Origin: Candidatus Adamsella avium
GTDB taxonomy: Bacteria; Cyanobacteriota; Vampirovibrionia; Gastranaerophilales; CAJFVJ01
DNA length: 64,000 nt
Assembly (NCBI GenBank): GCA_904420445.1
Contig: CAJFVJ010000002.1
Location: 186,001-250,000 of the forward strand
Direction: 5' to 3'
Below the pieces are notes generated by a model. The model saw nothing but the letters and a program-made list of their open reading frames with translations, was not told the DNA's origin and did no database searches. Below, piece after piece: positions 49,258 to 58,514 of the stretch (within the stretch, counting starts at the first letter, position 1; every line of letters begins with the position of its first letter). Made by a program: the position numbers and the translations under genes.

Positions 49258-50295
49258 TTACGGTTCTATCAAGACTTTTAGCGTTTTACCCGCTTCTTGC
49301 ATTTCGAGGGCTTTTTGTGCATCACAAAGGGGCATTTTGGCTGTAATTAGAGGTTTTAAGTCGATTTCTCCAGAGGAGATGAGGTCGAGTGATTTTTTGA
49401 AGTACTCTGGAGTATGGTGAAATACACTTATGACGCTGATTTCATCATAGTGTATTCTTCTTGTGTCAACAGTAACGGTGCTGCCTGACTTGCAACCTCC
49501 AAAGAGGTGTACGGTTCCGCCTTTCCGGACAAGAGAAAAAACCTGTTCCCATATTTCTGGTAAACCAACTGCTTCTATTACAAAATCAAGCCCTTTTCCT
49601 TCTTTGCTGAAGTTTTTGACAAGTTCTTGAGGATTCGGGTTTTCTCTGAGGTTTATAACTTCGTCAGCTCCTGCAAATTCTTTTGCCATCTTGAGTTTGA
49701 GAGGATTTCTTCCTGCTGCGATAACTCTTGCTCCTTTTGCTTTTGCCAGTTTTATGAACATGAGTCCGATAGGTCCTATGCCTACGATGCCTACAGTATC
49801 TCCTTTATTTATTCCAGTTCTTTCAAATCCATGAACAACATTTGCAAACGGTTCTGTGAGTGCCGCTTCTGCAAAACTTAGAGTATCCGGGATTTTGTAG
49901 GTGTTATACTTTGCTATTTGTGCTGGGACAAGCACATATTCAGCGTAAGCGCCGTTCAGAAATTCGAGGTTTTCGCACAGGTTGTATTTGCCTATTCTAC
50001 AATAATAGCAGTCGTAGCATGGCGCTGAGTTGGCACATACGACTCTGTCCCCCGGTTTCAGGTGAGTTATATTTTTTCCTGTTTTTTCAACTATTCCTGA
50101 AAACTCATGCCCGAAGCCTGATGGGATTTCTTTAATTAGGACGGGGTGCCCTCTTCTGAAGGTTTTTATGTCTGTACCGCAGGTGAGAGCCGCTTTGACT
50201 TTGACAAGAATTTCGTCGTCGTTTGGTTCTTTTATGTCGACCTGTTCGTATTTCAGGTTATTTGGTCCGTAGAATCTAATTGCATTCATTTTCAT
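49258..50295 (-). CDS. zinc-dependent alcohol dehydrogenase (MDR family)
   Basis: 345 residues. Catalytic zinc site in LTCGTDIKTFRRG and GFGHEFSG, and structural zinc cysteines in CANSAPCYDCYYCRIGKYNLC. The Rossmann motif is GIVGIGPIGLMFIKLAKAKGA. Resembles sorbitol/threonine-type dehydrogenases; the substrate is unknown. Starts with an ATGA overlap to the second dehydrogenase, so both may act in one pathway or as a complex. Confidence 0.92.
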   Translation of the reverse strand: MKMNAIRFYGPNNLKYEQVDIKEPNDDEILVKVKAALTCGTDIKTFRRGHPVLIKEIPSGFGHEFSGIVEKTGKNITHLKPGDRVVCANSAPCYDCYYCRIGKYNLCENLEFLNGAYAEYVLVPAQIAKYNTYKIPDTLSFAEAALTEPFANVVHGFERTGINKGDTVGIVGIGPIGLMFIKLAKAKGARVIAAGRNPLKLKMAKEFAGADEVINLRENPNPQELVKNFSKEGKGLDFVIEAVGLPEIWEQVFSLVRKGGTVHLFGGCKSGSTVTVDTRRIHYDEISVISVFHHTPEYFKKSLDLISSGEIDLKPLITAKMPLCDAQKALEMQEAGKTLKVLIEP

Positions 50296-51302
50296 ATTTT
50301 TATGTACGCCTTTAGTATTTTTTTATTCAGTGTATCAGATATTGCATTGTTTATCTTATCGAGAGAATAGTCTTTTGTGAAGCCGGTCACATTAATTTTA
50401 CCATATTTTAAAAGGGTTAAGGCTTCTTCAAGATCGGAGCATGCCGGAGAATAGCTGCCGAGAACAGTCAGCTCGCGATAATAAATCTGGTTGTTAGCAA
50501 ACCCTAGGTCGTCATCGGATATGCTTGCAAAGACGAGTATGACTCCGCCGTTTCTAACGCATTTCAAAGCAAGAGAGATTGAGCTTTTGCTTCCTGATGT
50601 CAGGAATATTATGTCTGCGCCGGTTTCTTTTGTTTTTGATTTGAATTCAGATGAAGTTTTCTCATCAGAGTCTGATTTGAAGACATTGTCAAATCCGACT
50701 TTTTGTGCCAGAGCAATTCTTTCATCGAGAATATCGCATCCGCTGACTTTGGCGCCGTAGCATTTTGCTGCCTGTCCCATAAGAAGTCCTATAGAGCCTA
50801 AGCCTATGACCATGACGTTGTCATTTTTCTCTGTATTTGCTCTTTTGACAGCTCTAAGGCAGCAGGCAAGAGGTTCCATGAAGACAGAAGTTGAGTCGTT
50901 TAAATTATGCGGTGCGTGGAATACAGTATTCTTGAGGTGGTCTTCCGTTATATAGATATATTCAGCAAAGCCGCCAGGTGTAATATTCGTTTTTTTGAAT
51001 TTCTCGCACATGGAGTAGTTGTGTTTTCTGCAGTAATCACAGTTAAAACACGGGATGTGATGAGCTAGAATCACTTTATCTCCTTTGTTGAAGGAGGTAT
51101 CAGAGTTTATTTCTTCGATAATTCCAATAACTTCATGCCCGAGGACTTTGTTTATGTGGGTACCATGCAGGAGTTTTACTATATCAGAGCCGCACAGTCC
51201 GCAGCCAATGACTTTTATTATTGCTCCCTTGTCTTTAAGAGTTGGTTTTTGAAGGTCTTTTATGTCAAATTCTTTCAGGTTTTTTACAAGAGCTGCTCTC
51301 AT
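50292..51302 (-). CDS. zinc-dependent alcohol dehydrogenase (MDR family)
   Basis: 336 residues. Catalytic zinc in GCGLCGSDIVKLLHG and LGHEVIG, structural zinc cysteines in HIPCFNCDYCRKHNYSMC, and Rossmann VIGLGSIGLLMGQAAKCYGA. Typical of threonine/sorbitol-dehydrogenase-like members. A strong GAGGAG site precedes it. First gene of a two-dehydrogenase operon; substrate unknown. Confidence 0.92.
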   Translation of the reverse strand: MRAALVKNLKEFDIKDLQKPTLKDKGAIIKVIGCGLCGSDIVKLLHGTHINKVLGHEVIGIIEEINSDTSFNKGDKVILAHHIPCFNCDYCRKHNYSMCEKFKKTNITPGGFAEYIYITEDHLKNTVFHAPHNLNDSTSVFMEPLACCLRAVKRANTEKNDNVMVIGLGSIGLLMGQAAKCYGAKVSGCDILDERIALAQKVGFDNVFKSDSDEKTSSEFKSKTKETGADIIFLTSGSKSSISLALKCVRNGGVILVFASISDDDLGFANNQIYYRELTVLGSYSPACSDLEEALTLLKYGKINVTGFTKDYSLDKINNAISDTLNKKILKAYIKI

Positions 51303-51407
51303 TTTTTTTACTCCTCAAACAAAGATATTTTATTTTAAATAAAAATTTTAATCAATTTATATTAAAATGAAAAATAGAATATGGTTACCCTTTTTGAGGA
51401 AAAATTT

Positions 51408-51731
51408 ATGGATAAAGAAGAACAGATGAAAATAGTCGAGGAGATGCAGAAGGTTGTTGCCCAGATGAAGCAGGATGATATAGATGATAATCCCGCATCT
51501 GCCGATGAATATTTTGTGTGCACATGCTGCGGAGAAGAGAAGTCTGTTGCAGGGTCTGTTATGTATGGTGACGGAGTTGTTTTATGCAATGATTGTGTTC
51601 TCCTTGCCGAAGTAGGGCTTGCTCTCGGGAAAATTAAGGATGTTCAAGGTATTCTTGACTCGATGGAAGATGTTCGTTTAGAGAAGATGTGCGAGTTTAT
51701 TAAACAAGACCAAAAAACTCATGAGAATTGA
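51408..51731 (+). CDS. ClpX-like zinc-finger protein
   Basis: 107 residues. The middle (VCTCCGEEKSVAGSVMYGD, then GVVLCNDCVLLAEVGLALG) has the C-x-x-C, about 19 residues, C-x-x-C order and G-x-G-V-x-x-C-x-x-C core of the ClpX N-terminal zinc domain, as in the protein at 21821. The rest is helical and acidic. I start at the ATG behind TTGAGGAAAAA because the one nine codons earlier has no ribosome-binding site. Confidence 0.8.
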   Translation: MDKEEQMKIVEEMQKVVAQMKQDDIDDNPASADEYFVCTCCGEEKSVAGSVMYGDGVVLCNDCVLLAEVGLALGKIKDVQGILDSMEDVRLEKMCEFIKQDQKTHEN

Positions 51732-51817
51732 TTTCTTAAAAACTCTTTAAACGAAGTATATGTTTTGATTAGAGAAGAGTGTATAATAATACAGAGATTA
51801 TGTATTGGAGTTGAGCC

Positions 51818-52960
51818 GTGCAACTTGTTTCCGTAAATGAACTGGCTGATCAAAAAATTTTCTCTGTTGATTTGTATAATGAAGATGGCGAGAAATTGTT
51901 TAGTGCAGGAGAAATTATTACTCCTGGTAAGCTTATGCAGCTGAGGTCATTGGATGCTGTTTATTCAAAAGTTGACGGTGAAGAGGAGAAAAAAACGCTC
52001 AAGTCTGCCGGAGAGAATACAGATGATTTGAGTATTCAAGAAAAGGAGAATAAACCTTCTGATACTCTTAAAACCGGCACAAAAAAACAAGAATCATTGC
52101 CTGAAGCCGAAGAAGAGGATGAAACTTTTTCAAAAGATGAGTTTTCAACGGAAGAAGATGACGATGATGATGTATCAGATAATGTGTTGGAAATAGAAAT
52201 AGATGAGCAGCTGTTTAATAAACAAATAAATCTTTATTCGATTATTACTCCTGAAAATCAAATAAAGATGAAAAAAAGTTTCAAACGGGCAATGAATGAT
52301 TTCAAAAGGAAAACCTCTGTAAAAAAAGTTGATTTATTTTTGAAAACTAGAGATTTAATCCTCGAAACAATAATCCCCGTATTAGATACAATGATTTATA
52401 AGTCACAGTTGAAGATAATAGGTGATTATGATGATATTCACGGTTTGAATGTGGCGATTATGGCTGCTGCTCTGACAATAAAGATGAAAATGACAGAGTC
52501 GGAGGTGAATGATATTGTTCTTGCTGCTCTTTTGCATGACATTGGAAAAACCCGTATTGATGAGAGCATATTGAAGAAGACAAACCTTTCAACTCAGGAT
52601 GTGAACTTGCTCAACCTGCATACTCAAATAGGTTATAAGATTTTGCACAAGGATTTTCATCTTTCGGAACCGATATGCAAAGTTGCTCTTGAACACCATG
52701 AGAATAACGATGGTTCCGGATATCCTTACGGGATATCAGGGGATCTTATCGGTTTGCCGAGTCAGATTGTCAACATTTGCAACTTCTATGATAACCTGAC
52801 TTCTGAACGACTAAATTATCCCGTTAAGAATACCAAAGATGCGTTGAAGATTATACTTGAGATAGGATCCAAAAATTTCTTGTCTGGAATTTTGTATACA
52901 TTCATAAATATGACAAATTATAATGACTCAAGACCCTTCAAGAGTTTTACGGAAGAGTGA
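51818..52960 (+). CDS. HD-GYP domain protein with acidic linker
   Basis: 380 residues. N-terminal about 50 residues (VDLYNEDGEKLFSAGEIITPGKL) form a small domain, then a very acidic, unstructured linker (about 60-125, with runs of E and D). The HD-GYP domain has LLHDIGKTRIDE and EHHENNDGSGYPYG, all key residues intact, so cyclic di-GMP hydrolysis is likely. The GTG start has GGAG seven bases upstream, and the stop lies one base before the trmFO start. Confidence 0.9.
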   Translation: MQLVSVNELADQKIFSVDLYNEDGEKLFSAGEIITPGKLMQLRSLDAVYSKVDGEEEKKTLKSAGENTDDLSIQEKENKPSDTLKTGTKKQESLPEAEEEDETFSKDEFSTEEDDDDDVSDNVLEIEIDEQLFNKQINLYSIITPENQIKMKKSFKRAMNDFKRKTSVKKVDLFLKTRDLILETIIPVLDTMIYKSQLKIIGDYDDIHGLNVAIMAAALTIKMKMTESEVNDIVLAALLHDIGKTRIDESILKKTNLSTQDVNLLNLHTQIGYKILHKDFHLSEPICKVALEHHENNDGSGYPYGISGDLIGLPSQIVNICNFYDNLTSERLNYPVKNTKDALKIILEIGSKNFLSGILYTFINMTNYNDSRPFKSFTEE

Positions 52961-52961
52961 T

Positions 52962-54272
52962 ATGAAAGTTGTTGTAATCGGTGCGGGATTAGCGGGGAGT
53001 GAAGCTGCTCTTCAACTGGCAAAAAAGGGGATTGAAGTTGACTTATACGAAATGCGCCCTGAAAATACAACAGGTGCTCATAAGACAGAGAAACCTGCAG
53101 AGCTGGTTTGCTCAAACAGTCTTGGGTCAAATGATGTTCTTGTGGCAAGCGGTTTGCTAAAACAAGAATTGAGAGTTCTTGACTCAGAGTTAATAAAAAC
53201 AGCTGATGAAACGGCTGTACCTGCAGGCAATGCCCTCGCTATAGATAGAGAGCTTTTTTCTTCAAAAATAGAAGAGAAAATAAAATTAAATCCAAAGATA
53301 AACTTTATAAGAAAAGAGATAAAAAAAATCCCTGATTCAACTACTCCTGTGATTATTGCCGCAGGTCCTTTATGCTCTGAAGAGCTTTCAGAAGATATTA
53401 AGAATTTTGTTGATAGCGAATATTTATCTTTTTATGATGCTATAGCGCCGATTGTCGAAAAGGAGAGTCTTGATTTTTCAAAAGCTTTTTATGCAAACAG
53501 GTATAATAAGGGAGATGCTTCTTATATCAACTGTCCTATGAATAAGGAACAGTATTTGAAGTTTTATGATATTTTGATTAATTCCCCTAAAATAGAGCTG
53601 AAAGATTTTGAAAAAAAAGCAAAATTTTTTGAATCATGCCTGCCGATAGAAGTTCTTGCCTCAAGAGGCGTTGATACTTTGAGATATGGCCCGTTGAAAC
53701 CTGTAGGTTTGGTTGATGACAGGACAGGGGAAAAAAATTATGCTGTTGTCCAACTCAGACAGGATAATTTGTGCGCAAGTCTTTACAACCTTGTCGGCTT
53801 TCAGACCAATTTGAAATGGAGTGCCCAGAAAGAACTTTTGCAATCAATTCCGGGCATGGAGCATGTGAATATTGTCAGATACGGAGTTATGCATAAGAAT
53901 ACGTTTTTGTTTTCTCCGAAAGTGCTGAGAAGGACTCTTCAATCAAAGAAGAGAGAGAATTTGTTTTTCTGCGGTCAGATGACAGGCACTGAGGGCTACA
54001 CGGAGGCTATAGCGTCAGGACTTGTCGCCGGGGTAAATATGGCAAGATATTTGTCATCAGAAACGTTGATGGAGTTTCCTTCAATGACCATGATAGGAGC
54101 TCTTTTGAAATATATAACATATGAAGGGCATGCAACCCTAAACCCCATAAACAGTAACTGGGGTATCATCAAACAGGATGAAGAAGTGAATAAAAAATTC
54201 AGAAAAGATAAAAAATTAAAAAATGAATTTTATGCAAAAAGGTCTTTAGAATGTCTGAAAACAATAAAATAG
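52962..54272 (+). CDS. trmFO: methylenetetrahydrofolate-tRNA uracil-54 methyltransferase
   Basis: FAD/folate-dependent enzyme making ribothymidine at position 54 of tRNA. 436 residues from the internal ATG (MKVVVIGAGLAGSEAA); the GGAAGAG site and family start support it over an ATG 13 codons upstream. Further motifs are LYEMRPENTTGAHKT, ELVCSNSLGSN, PKVLRRTLQSKKRENLFFCGQMTGTEGY (split) and AIASGLVAGVNMARY. Confidence 0.96.
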   Translation: MKVVVIGAGLAGSEAALQLAKKGIEVDLYEMRPENTTGAHKTEKPAELVCSNSLGSNDVLVASGLLKQELRVLDSELIKTADETAVPAGNALAIDRELFSSKIEEKIKLNPKINFIRKEIKKIPDSTTPVIIAAGPLCSEELSEDIKNFVDSEYLSFYDAIAPIVEKESLDFSKAFYANRYNKGDASYINCPMNKEQYLKFYDILINSPKIELKDFEKKAKFFESCLPIEVLASRGVDTLRYGPLKPVGLVDDRTGEKNYAVVQLRQDNLCASLYNLVGFQTNLKWSAQKELLQSIPGMEHVNIVRYGVMHKNTFLFSPKVLRRTLQSKKRENLFFCGQMTGTEGYTEAIASGLVAGVNMARYLSSETLMEFPSMTMIGALLKYITYEGHATLNPINSNWGIIKQDEEVNKKFRKDKKLKNEFYAKRSLECLKTIK

Positions 54273-54274
54273 AC

Positions 54275-54460
54275 CTATTCTAAAATTTGTTTGAGTTTTA
54301 CTTTATTTTTTGAGATATTAATATTTGCTTTTATTTTTTGGTATTTATCATTCAATAACCATGATGAAAGGAGGTTTTCCTTTTTATCTTCTTTTGAAAA
54401 GTCAAAAGAAGAAATGTTTTCCCAACTTTGAAAAAGAAAATTCAGAGCAGTTTCATCCAT
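54275..54460 (-). CDS. small hypothetical protein
   Basis: 61 residues, Lys/Asn-rich and helical, with no known motif. The start has GGAT upstream on the minus strand, and the stop lies two bases from the trmFO stop in a convergent arrangement. Composition fits a real gene, but it is short. Confidence 0.45.
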   Translation of the reverse strand: MDETALNFLFQSWENISSFDFSKEDKKENLLSSWLLNDKYQKIKANINISKNKVKLKQILE

Positions 54461-54493
54461 AAAATATCCAATATAAAACTATATTTAAATAAT

Positions 54494-54517
54494 AATGTTT
54501 TTTTGAGAAAAAACATT
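54494..54517. repeat. inverted repeat in intergenic region
   Basis: A 10-bp perfect inverted repeat AATGTTTTTT / AAAAAACATT with a four-base loop in the 250-base gap before the GH13/membrane-protein operon. It has no T-run for termination; it could be an operator or RNA hairpin. Confidence 0.4.
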
Positions 54518-54664
54518 GCTCTATATGGAGTATTTCTGAAATAAATAATTCGGTAAATTAGTTTGTTATTAGTGTATTGTATACGGTTGAAATCCGATGG
54601 AAAATAATGAGAAATTAACTGTCAGATAGTTTTTTGTAAAAAAATCTTAATAATATATCTATTT

Positions 54665-54696
54665 TTGACAAATTTTTTTTTGAGGATTTTTATATA
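54665..54696 (+). promoter_or_regulatory. promoter of the membrane-protein/GH13 operon
   Basis: A perfect -35 TTGACA (54665-54670), then a T-rich spacer and TATATA-like -10 (54690-54696), about 28 bases before the first start codon. The exact -10 is ambiguous. Confidence 0.5.
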
Positions 54697-54723
54697 TAAA
54701 TGTAGGTTAGGTATAGGTTGTAT

Positions 54724-55848
54724 ATGCAAGTAAGTTCTATAAATAACAATTTGGGAGCAGTTAGAAATCAGTCCAAATCCACATTTGGAGAAAGTTTAAC
54801 TGAAGTATATCCGGAGTTGAAAGAACATCAAAAAGATGAGCTTTTACCGGATACTTTTTCAGAAAAAATGAGGCTAAAGAAAGAACAGCTTAAACAGCTT
54901 CCCGGATACGTATCACGTGGTTTGCAGGGCGATCCTGATGCAAACTTTTTTGAGTTTTTGAAAATAACAAAAATCCCGTATTTTATAGGCGGTCCTGTTC
55001 TTGCGCTTATGTTTCTGGCAGGAAAAAACGGAAATAATATTACTGCAAGAAATGCAACAAATGCGGTTACAAAAAGAATAGCTCTCGGCGTTGCAATGTA
55101 TTATATTGCGGCAACAGCAGCAAAAGCAGTCATTGATATTCCTCTGAAATCTTTCAGAAATATCGATATGAACCAAAAATATAAACATATGGTCGATTTG
55201 AGAGCAGATACTCCTCTGAAATTGCCTGATAACCAGAAAGTTGAATATCATAACTGGTTAGAAAGCAAAGATTTTACAAACTTGGGACTTGCCTACAATT
55301 ACCACAAACCTGAGGCAGAAAAAATTAATTCTCAATTTGATGAAATAGCCAAAAGCTTCGGTGTAGACAGCAAAACAAAATTAAACGATTCAGACACTGT
55401 TGTAGGTGAAAAAATCAAAGAAACCATTGCTATGGCAAACGGATGGAAATATATTATTACAGCTCCTTTTGTTATGACCGGTCTTGGACTTTCTTCTCAG
55501 AAGAGTTTCCAAAAAATAGGCGGTGATATGAAAGGACACGGCATCTGGAGTGCAATAAAAGGACTCGGTAATAAAAATAAGAAACTAAAAATAAGATTTT
55601 TAGAGCTTAAAGCTTCTCTTTCAGAAAACTTGAAAAAACCTATAATCGACTCATTTAAGGAATTATGGGGTGCAAAAGATATAAATGAAGGTGTTTCAAG
55701 AACATCAAAAATTCTTGGAAGAACGGCTATTTTATCATCTTTGATTCTTCCTGCCGTTGCTGTTTCAACTATTCTTGCAAAAACCTCTCTGAAAAATCAT
55801 AAATTCCAGGAACATTCCTCTGATAATAACGGAGGTGTTCAAAAATGA
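54724..55848 (+). CDS. lineage-type membrane protein with N-terminal STFG motif
   Basis: 374 residues, no family recognised. N-terminus MQVSSINNNLGAVRNQSKST ends in S-T-F-G at 19-22. Two membrane helices are likely at about 83-100 (IPYFIGGPVLALMFLAG) and 118-135 (LGVAMYYIAATAAKAV), with others near 240-260 and at the C-terminus (AILSSLILPAVAVSTILA). The segment FRNIDMNQKY (144-153) has a counterpart in the next protein. I start at the ATG, not the TTG two codons earlier. Overlaps the next gene by ATGA. Confidence 0.78.
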   Translation: MQVSSINNNLGAVRNQSKSTFGESLTEVYPELKEHQKDELLPDTFSEKMRLKKEQLKQLPGYVSRGLQGDPDANFFEFLKITKIPYFIGGPVLALMFLAGKNGNNITARNATNAVTKRIALGVAMYYIAATAAKAVIDIPLKSFRNIDMNQKYKHMVDLRADTPLKLPDNQKVEYHNWLESKDFTNLGLAYNYHKPEAEKINSQFDEIAKSFGVDSKTKLNDSDTVVGEKIKETIAMANGWKYIITAPFVMTGLGLSSQKSFQKIGGDMKGHGIWSAIKGLGNKNKKLKIRFLELKASLSENLKKPIIDSFKELWGAKDINEGVSRTSKILGRTAILSSLILPAVAVSTILAKTSLKNHKFQEHSSDNNGGVQK

Positions 55849-58514
55849 GCAATATGATTATTCAAAATTATACAGCTGATATAATCAGTCAGAGAAAAGC
55901 GGCTGCAAGTTCAAATGACCCTTCTATAGCAGCTTTGAGAGTCGGCGCAAAACCTCTCCAGCCAAAAGGCAGATTGATACCTTCAAATATGTGGGAATCA
56001 ACAAAATATGCAGTGAAGAAACCATTTCAGGAAGCAAAGTTCTTTGTTGAAGCCGCTCAGGGAAAAGGTAATGATTATTCAATAGGAAGAATAAACGACC
56101 TTGGTCTGAAACTGGGAAGTCTTGGAATTGCTGCAATTCTTGCTGCCAGCGCAGCATCTCCGTTCAAAAAAGGAATGGAGTTCGTAGGATTTGCTACATG
56201 GTTCGGTTCTATGGCTCTTTGGCCGAAGTTAGTCGGTTCAGCTGTTAAATTGACAAAGGGGTTTGACCCCAATCAAAAATATGAAGACAGCTACGGCAGA
56301 GTAAAGCCCTTCTTCCAGGATCCTCAATATATTTGCTGGGAACTCTATGATAACGATAAGCTGAATGAAGTAGGTGATAAACTAGGTATTCCGACAAATA
56401 TAGAAAACAGAGAAGGTGCAATCAGAAGCAAAATGCAGCAAATTGCAACTCAAAGCAATACATGGACTATGTTAACTGCCGGTTTTGCAACGCCTATTCT
56501 CTCAAGTTTGCTTGCTGATCAACTCGGCAGCAGAGTTTTTGATCCTGCAGTAGAAAAATTTATGATAGCAAAAGCAAGAAGAGGTTTTGAAAAAGAACCG
56601 TCTTTAAACAAAGATTTTCTCTCTGATATAGATGTGACATTGAAAAATACTCAATATATTACAGAGGGTACAAAAGATAATCTTATCAAGAAAATATCCT
56701 CATCTATGTTGGGAGTAAAACTTAATGATGAAGTAGGAAAAGAACTTGATCATCTCTTTGACGGTGCTTCAGACAGAATTAAAATTACAAAAGATTTGTA
56801 TGAGAAAGTAGATAATCTTCTTGGCGTTACAGCTAACAATGAAACTAAAAAAATGCTGGTAGGCTTTATAAACGATCAATTAGCAGGCGAAACAGAAGCA
56901 TTCATGCCAAAGAAAGAGTTTTCTCGTTTCCTCAAAAAAGTAGTTATTCAATCTACGCCTGTCAAAGATATTGATAAAAGCGTTCTTCTCAGAACTATTG
57001 CGGATGAGGTATTTACAGAAAGCAGAGAAATAAAGATTCCTGAAAATCTGTATGATGATTTTAGAAATCTATATGCTGTATCCGGTACATATTATGATAG
57101 AAAGAAACGTCTTTTAAAATTCTTATCTGCAACACTTAATGATGTAGACGGCTCAGCTACTGCAAACAATTGGAAGAAGGCATCTTCTCCGTTGGTGAAA
57201 GCTCTCGGATTCAGCAATGATGAGCTTCAAATTTTGGCTAATCAAAAAACACCGGCCAAAACAGCTGATGATATTGTGACAAGAAGAATGAAAAAAATTG
57301 TTTCTTCTCCTGAACAATCAGCAGAAGCAATCAAAGGCATTGTCAAATTCTATTCTTCTTCAACAGCAAAAGATATGAAACTTGCTCAAGAAGCTTTGAG
57401 ATATATAGACGGAATGGAAAATATGACATTAAAACAGCTTGGAGAACTCGAACAGCATTCAGGCAAACGCTTTACAACTCTTGCAGGCGGCTTATCAAGA
57501 TCGTTGAACAGCGATAGAACTCTTGTCGCAAATAAAGTGTTCAATACTCACCTTTCTTTCTCAAGACCGATTACTGCGATGAACATTTTATCAAAGATTT
57601 CTGACGGTTCAGATCCTGATATAATGAATCTTGTGAAAGAAGTTTATTCTCCGGTTGATCTGGCTGATAAACAAAAAGTGGCAAATGTCTCAAGAATGCT
57701 GAAAGATATTGTCTTCAACAACGAAGATGCTAGTTCTTTCTTCAATAAGTTTGAACAATACGATTTATTAAAACCTAAAGATAAAGAAGGTTTGGCAAGA
57801 TTGATGGATGTCCTTTTTGCTCCGCTTAAACCTGAAATAAGACAGCAGCTTTCATCAGAAGTTGCTGATCAGATAGATGATTCAAATCTCATAATGAAGG
57901 TATTGTACTCATCTCTTGAAAATCCGATTAAACCAGAGTTGAATATGACTTCATTTGATGAATTGAAAAAGGTTAAGAATGTTAAACTTCTTGAGATGGC
58001 TAAAAATTACATAGGCCTTGAATTTAGAAATGATTCAGATGACACTATTAAAAAATTCTGGCAATATCTCTCAGATAATGGCAAATTTAAAGACTTCTTT
58101 GTTTTATTAAAACAGGAAGCCTCAGATGTCGGCGAGCTCGAAAAACACTCGGATAAATTTGTTGAATTCTTCAAGAAGAACGCAACAAGACTCTGGTGGC
58201 AGACAGGTCAAAAGGTAGAAGGTAATACAGAGATGGTTAAAGAATTAACACAAACAGTAAATTCTTCAATGAGCGGATTCAAACGCTTTACTATCAATGA
58301 TGCTACTATGTCTGCTGGTTTGGGCTTTGTTGATTTTGTCAAAAAGGCAGCAAGTGACACTGTATCATATAAAATATGGTTAAAACGTGCCGGCATGGCT
58401 GCTGCGGTATTAACTGGAGTTACAGCAATAGGTATAGCTCTGATGGGAAGAAAAAATAAATTTAATACTGATGTATATGAATATAAAAGGGAAGGAGTAA
58501 ACAATGCTAAATAA
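55845..58514 (+). CDS. large hypothetical membrane-associated protein
   Basis: 889 residues, no family recognised. The N-terminal about 180 residues carry two membrane helices (about 88-105 and 112-130) and a segment GFDPNQKYEDSY near 139-150 that aligns with the preceding protein, so the two probably share a paralogous N-terminal module. The next about 680 residues are hydrophilic and helical. A membrane helix near the C-terminus (AGMAAAVLTGVTAIGIALMG) is followed by a short basic tail. Strong GGAGG ribosome-binding site. Coupled at both ends. Confidence 0.78.
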   Translation: MSNMIIQNYTADIISQRKAAASSNDPSIAALRVGAKPLQPKGRLIPSNMWESTKYAVKKPFQEAKFFVEAAQGKGNDYSIGRINDLGLKLGSLGIAAILAASAASPFKKGMEFVGFATWFGSMALWPKLVGSAVKLTKGFDPNQKYEDSYGRVKPFFQDPQYICWELYDNDKLNEVGDKLGIPTNIENREGAIRSKMQQIATQSNTWTMLTAGFATPILSSLLADQLGSRVFDPAVEKFMIAKARRGFEKEPSLNKDFLSDIDVTLKNTQYITEGTKDNLIKKISSSMLGVKLNDEVGKELDHLFDGASDRIKITKDLYEKVDNLLGVTANNETKKMLVGFINDQLAGETEAFMPKKEFSRFLKKVVIQSTPVKDIDKSVLLRTIADEVFTESREIKIPENLYDDFRNLYAVSGTYYDRKKRLLKFLSATLNDVDGSATANNWKKASSPLVKALGFSNDELQILANQKTPAKTADDIVTRRMKKIVSSPEQSAEAIKGIVKFYSSSTAKDMKLAQEALRYIDGMENMTLKQLGELEQHSGKRFTTLAGGLSRSLNSDRTLVANKVFNTHLSFSRPITAMNILSKISDGSDPDIMNLVKEVYSPVDLADKQKVANVSRMLKDIVFNNEDASSFFNKFEQYDLLKPKDKEGLARLMDVLFAPLKPEIRQQLSSEVADQIDDSNLIMKVLYSSLENPIKPELNMTSFDELKKVKNVKLLEMAKNYIGLEFRNDSDDTIKKFWQYLSDNGKFKDFFVLLKQEASDVGELEKHSDKFVEFFKKNATRLWWQTGQKVEGNTEMVKELTQTVNSSMSGFKRFTINDATMSAGLGFVDFVKKAASDTVSYKIWLKRAGMAAAVLTGVTAIGIALMGRKNKFNTDVYEYKREGVNNAK

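Noticed and set aside
54461-54664. Possible riboswitch or RNA in the gap before the last operon
   Set aside because: Only a short A/T-rich hairpin is visible and no known RNA consensus can be recognised.
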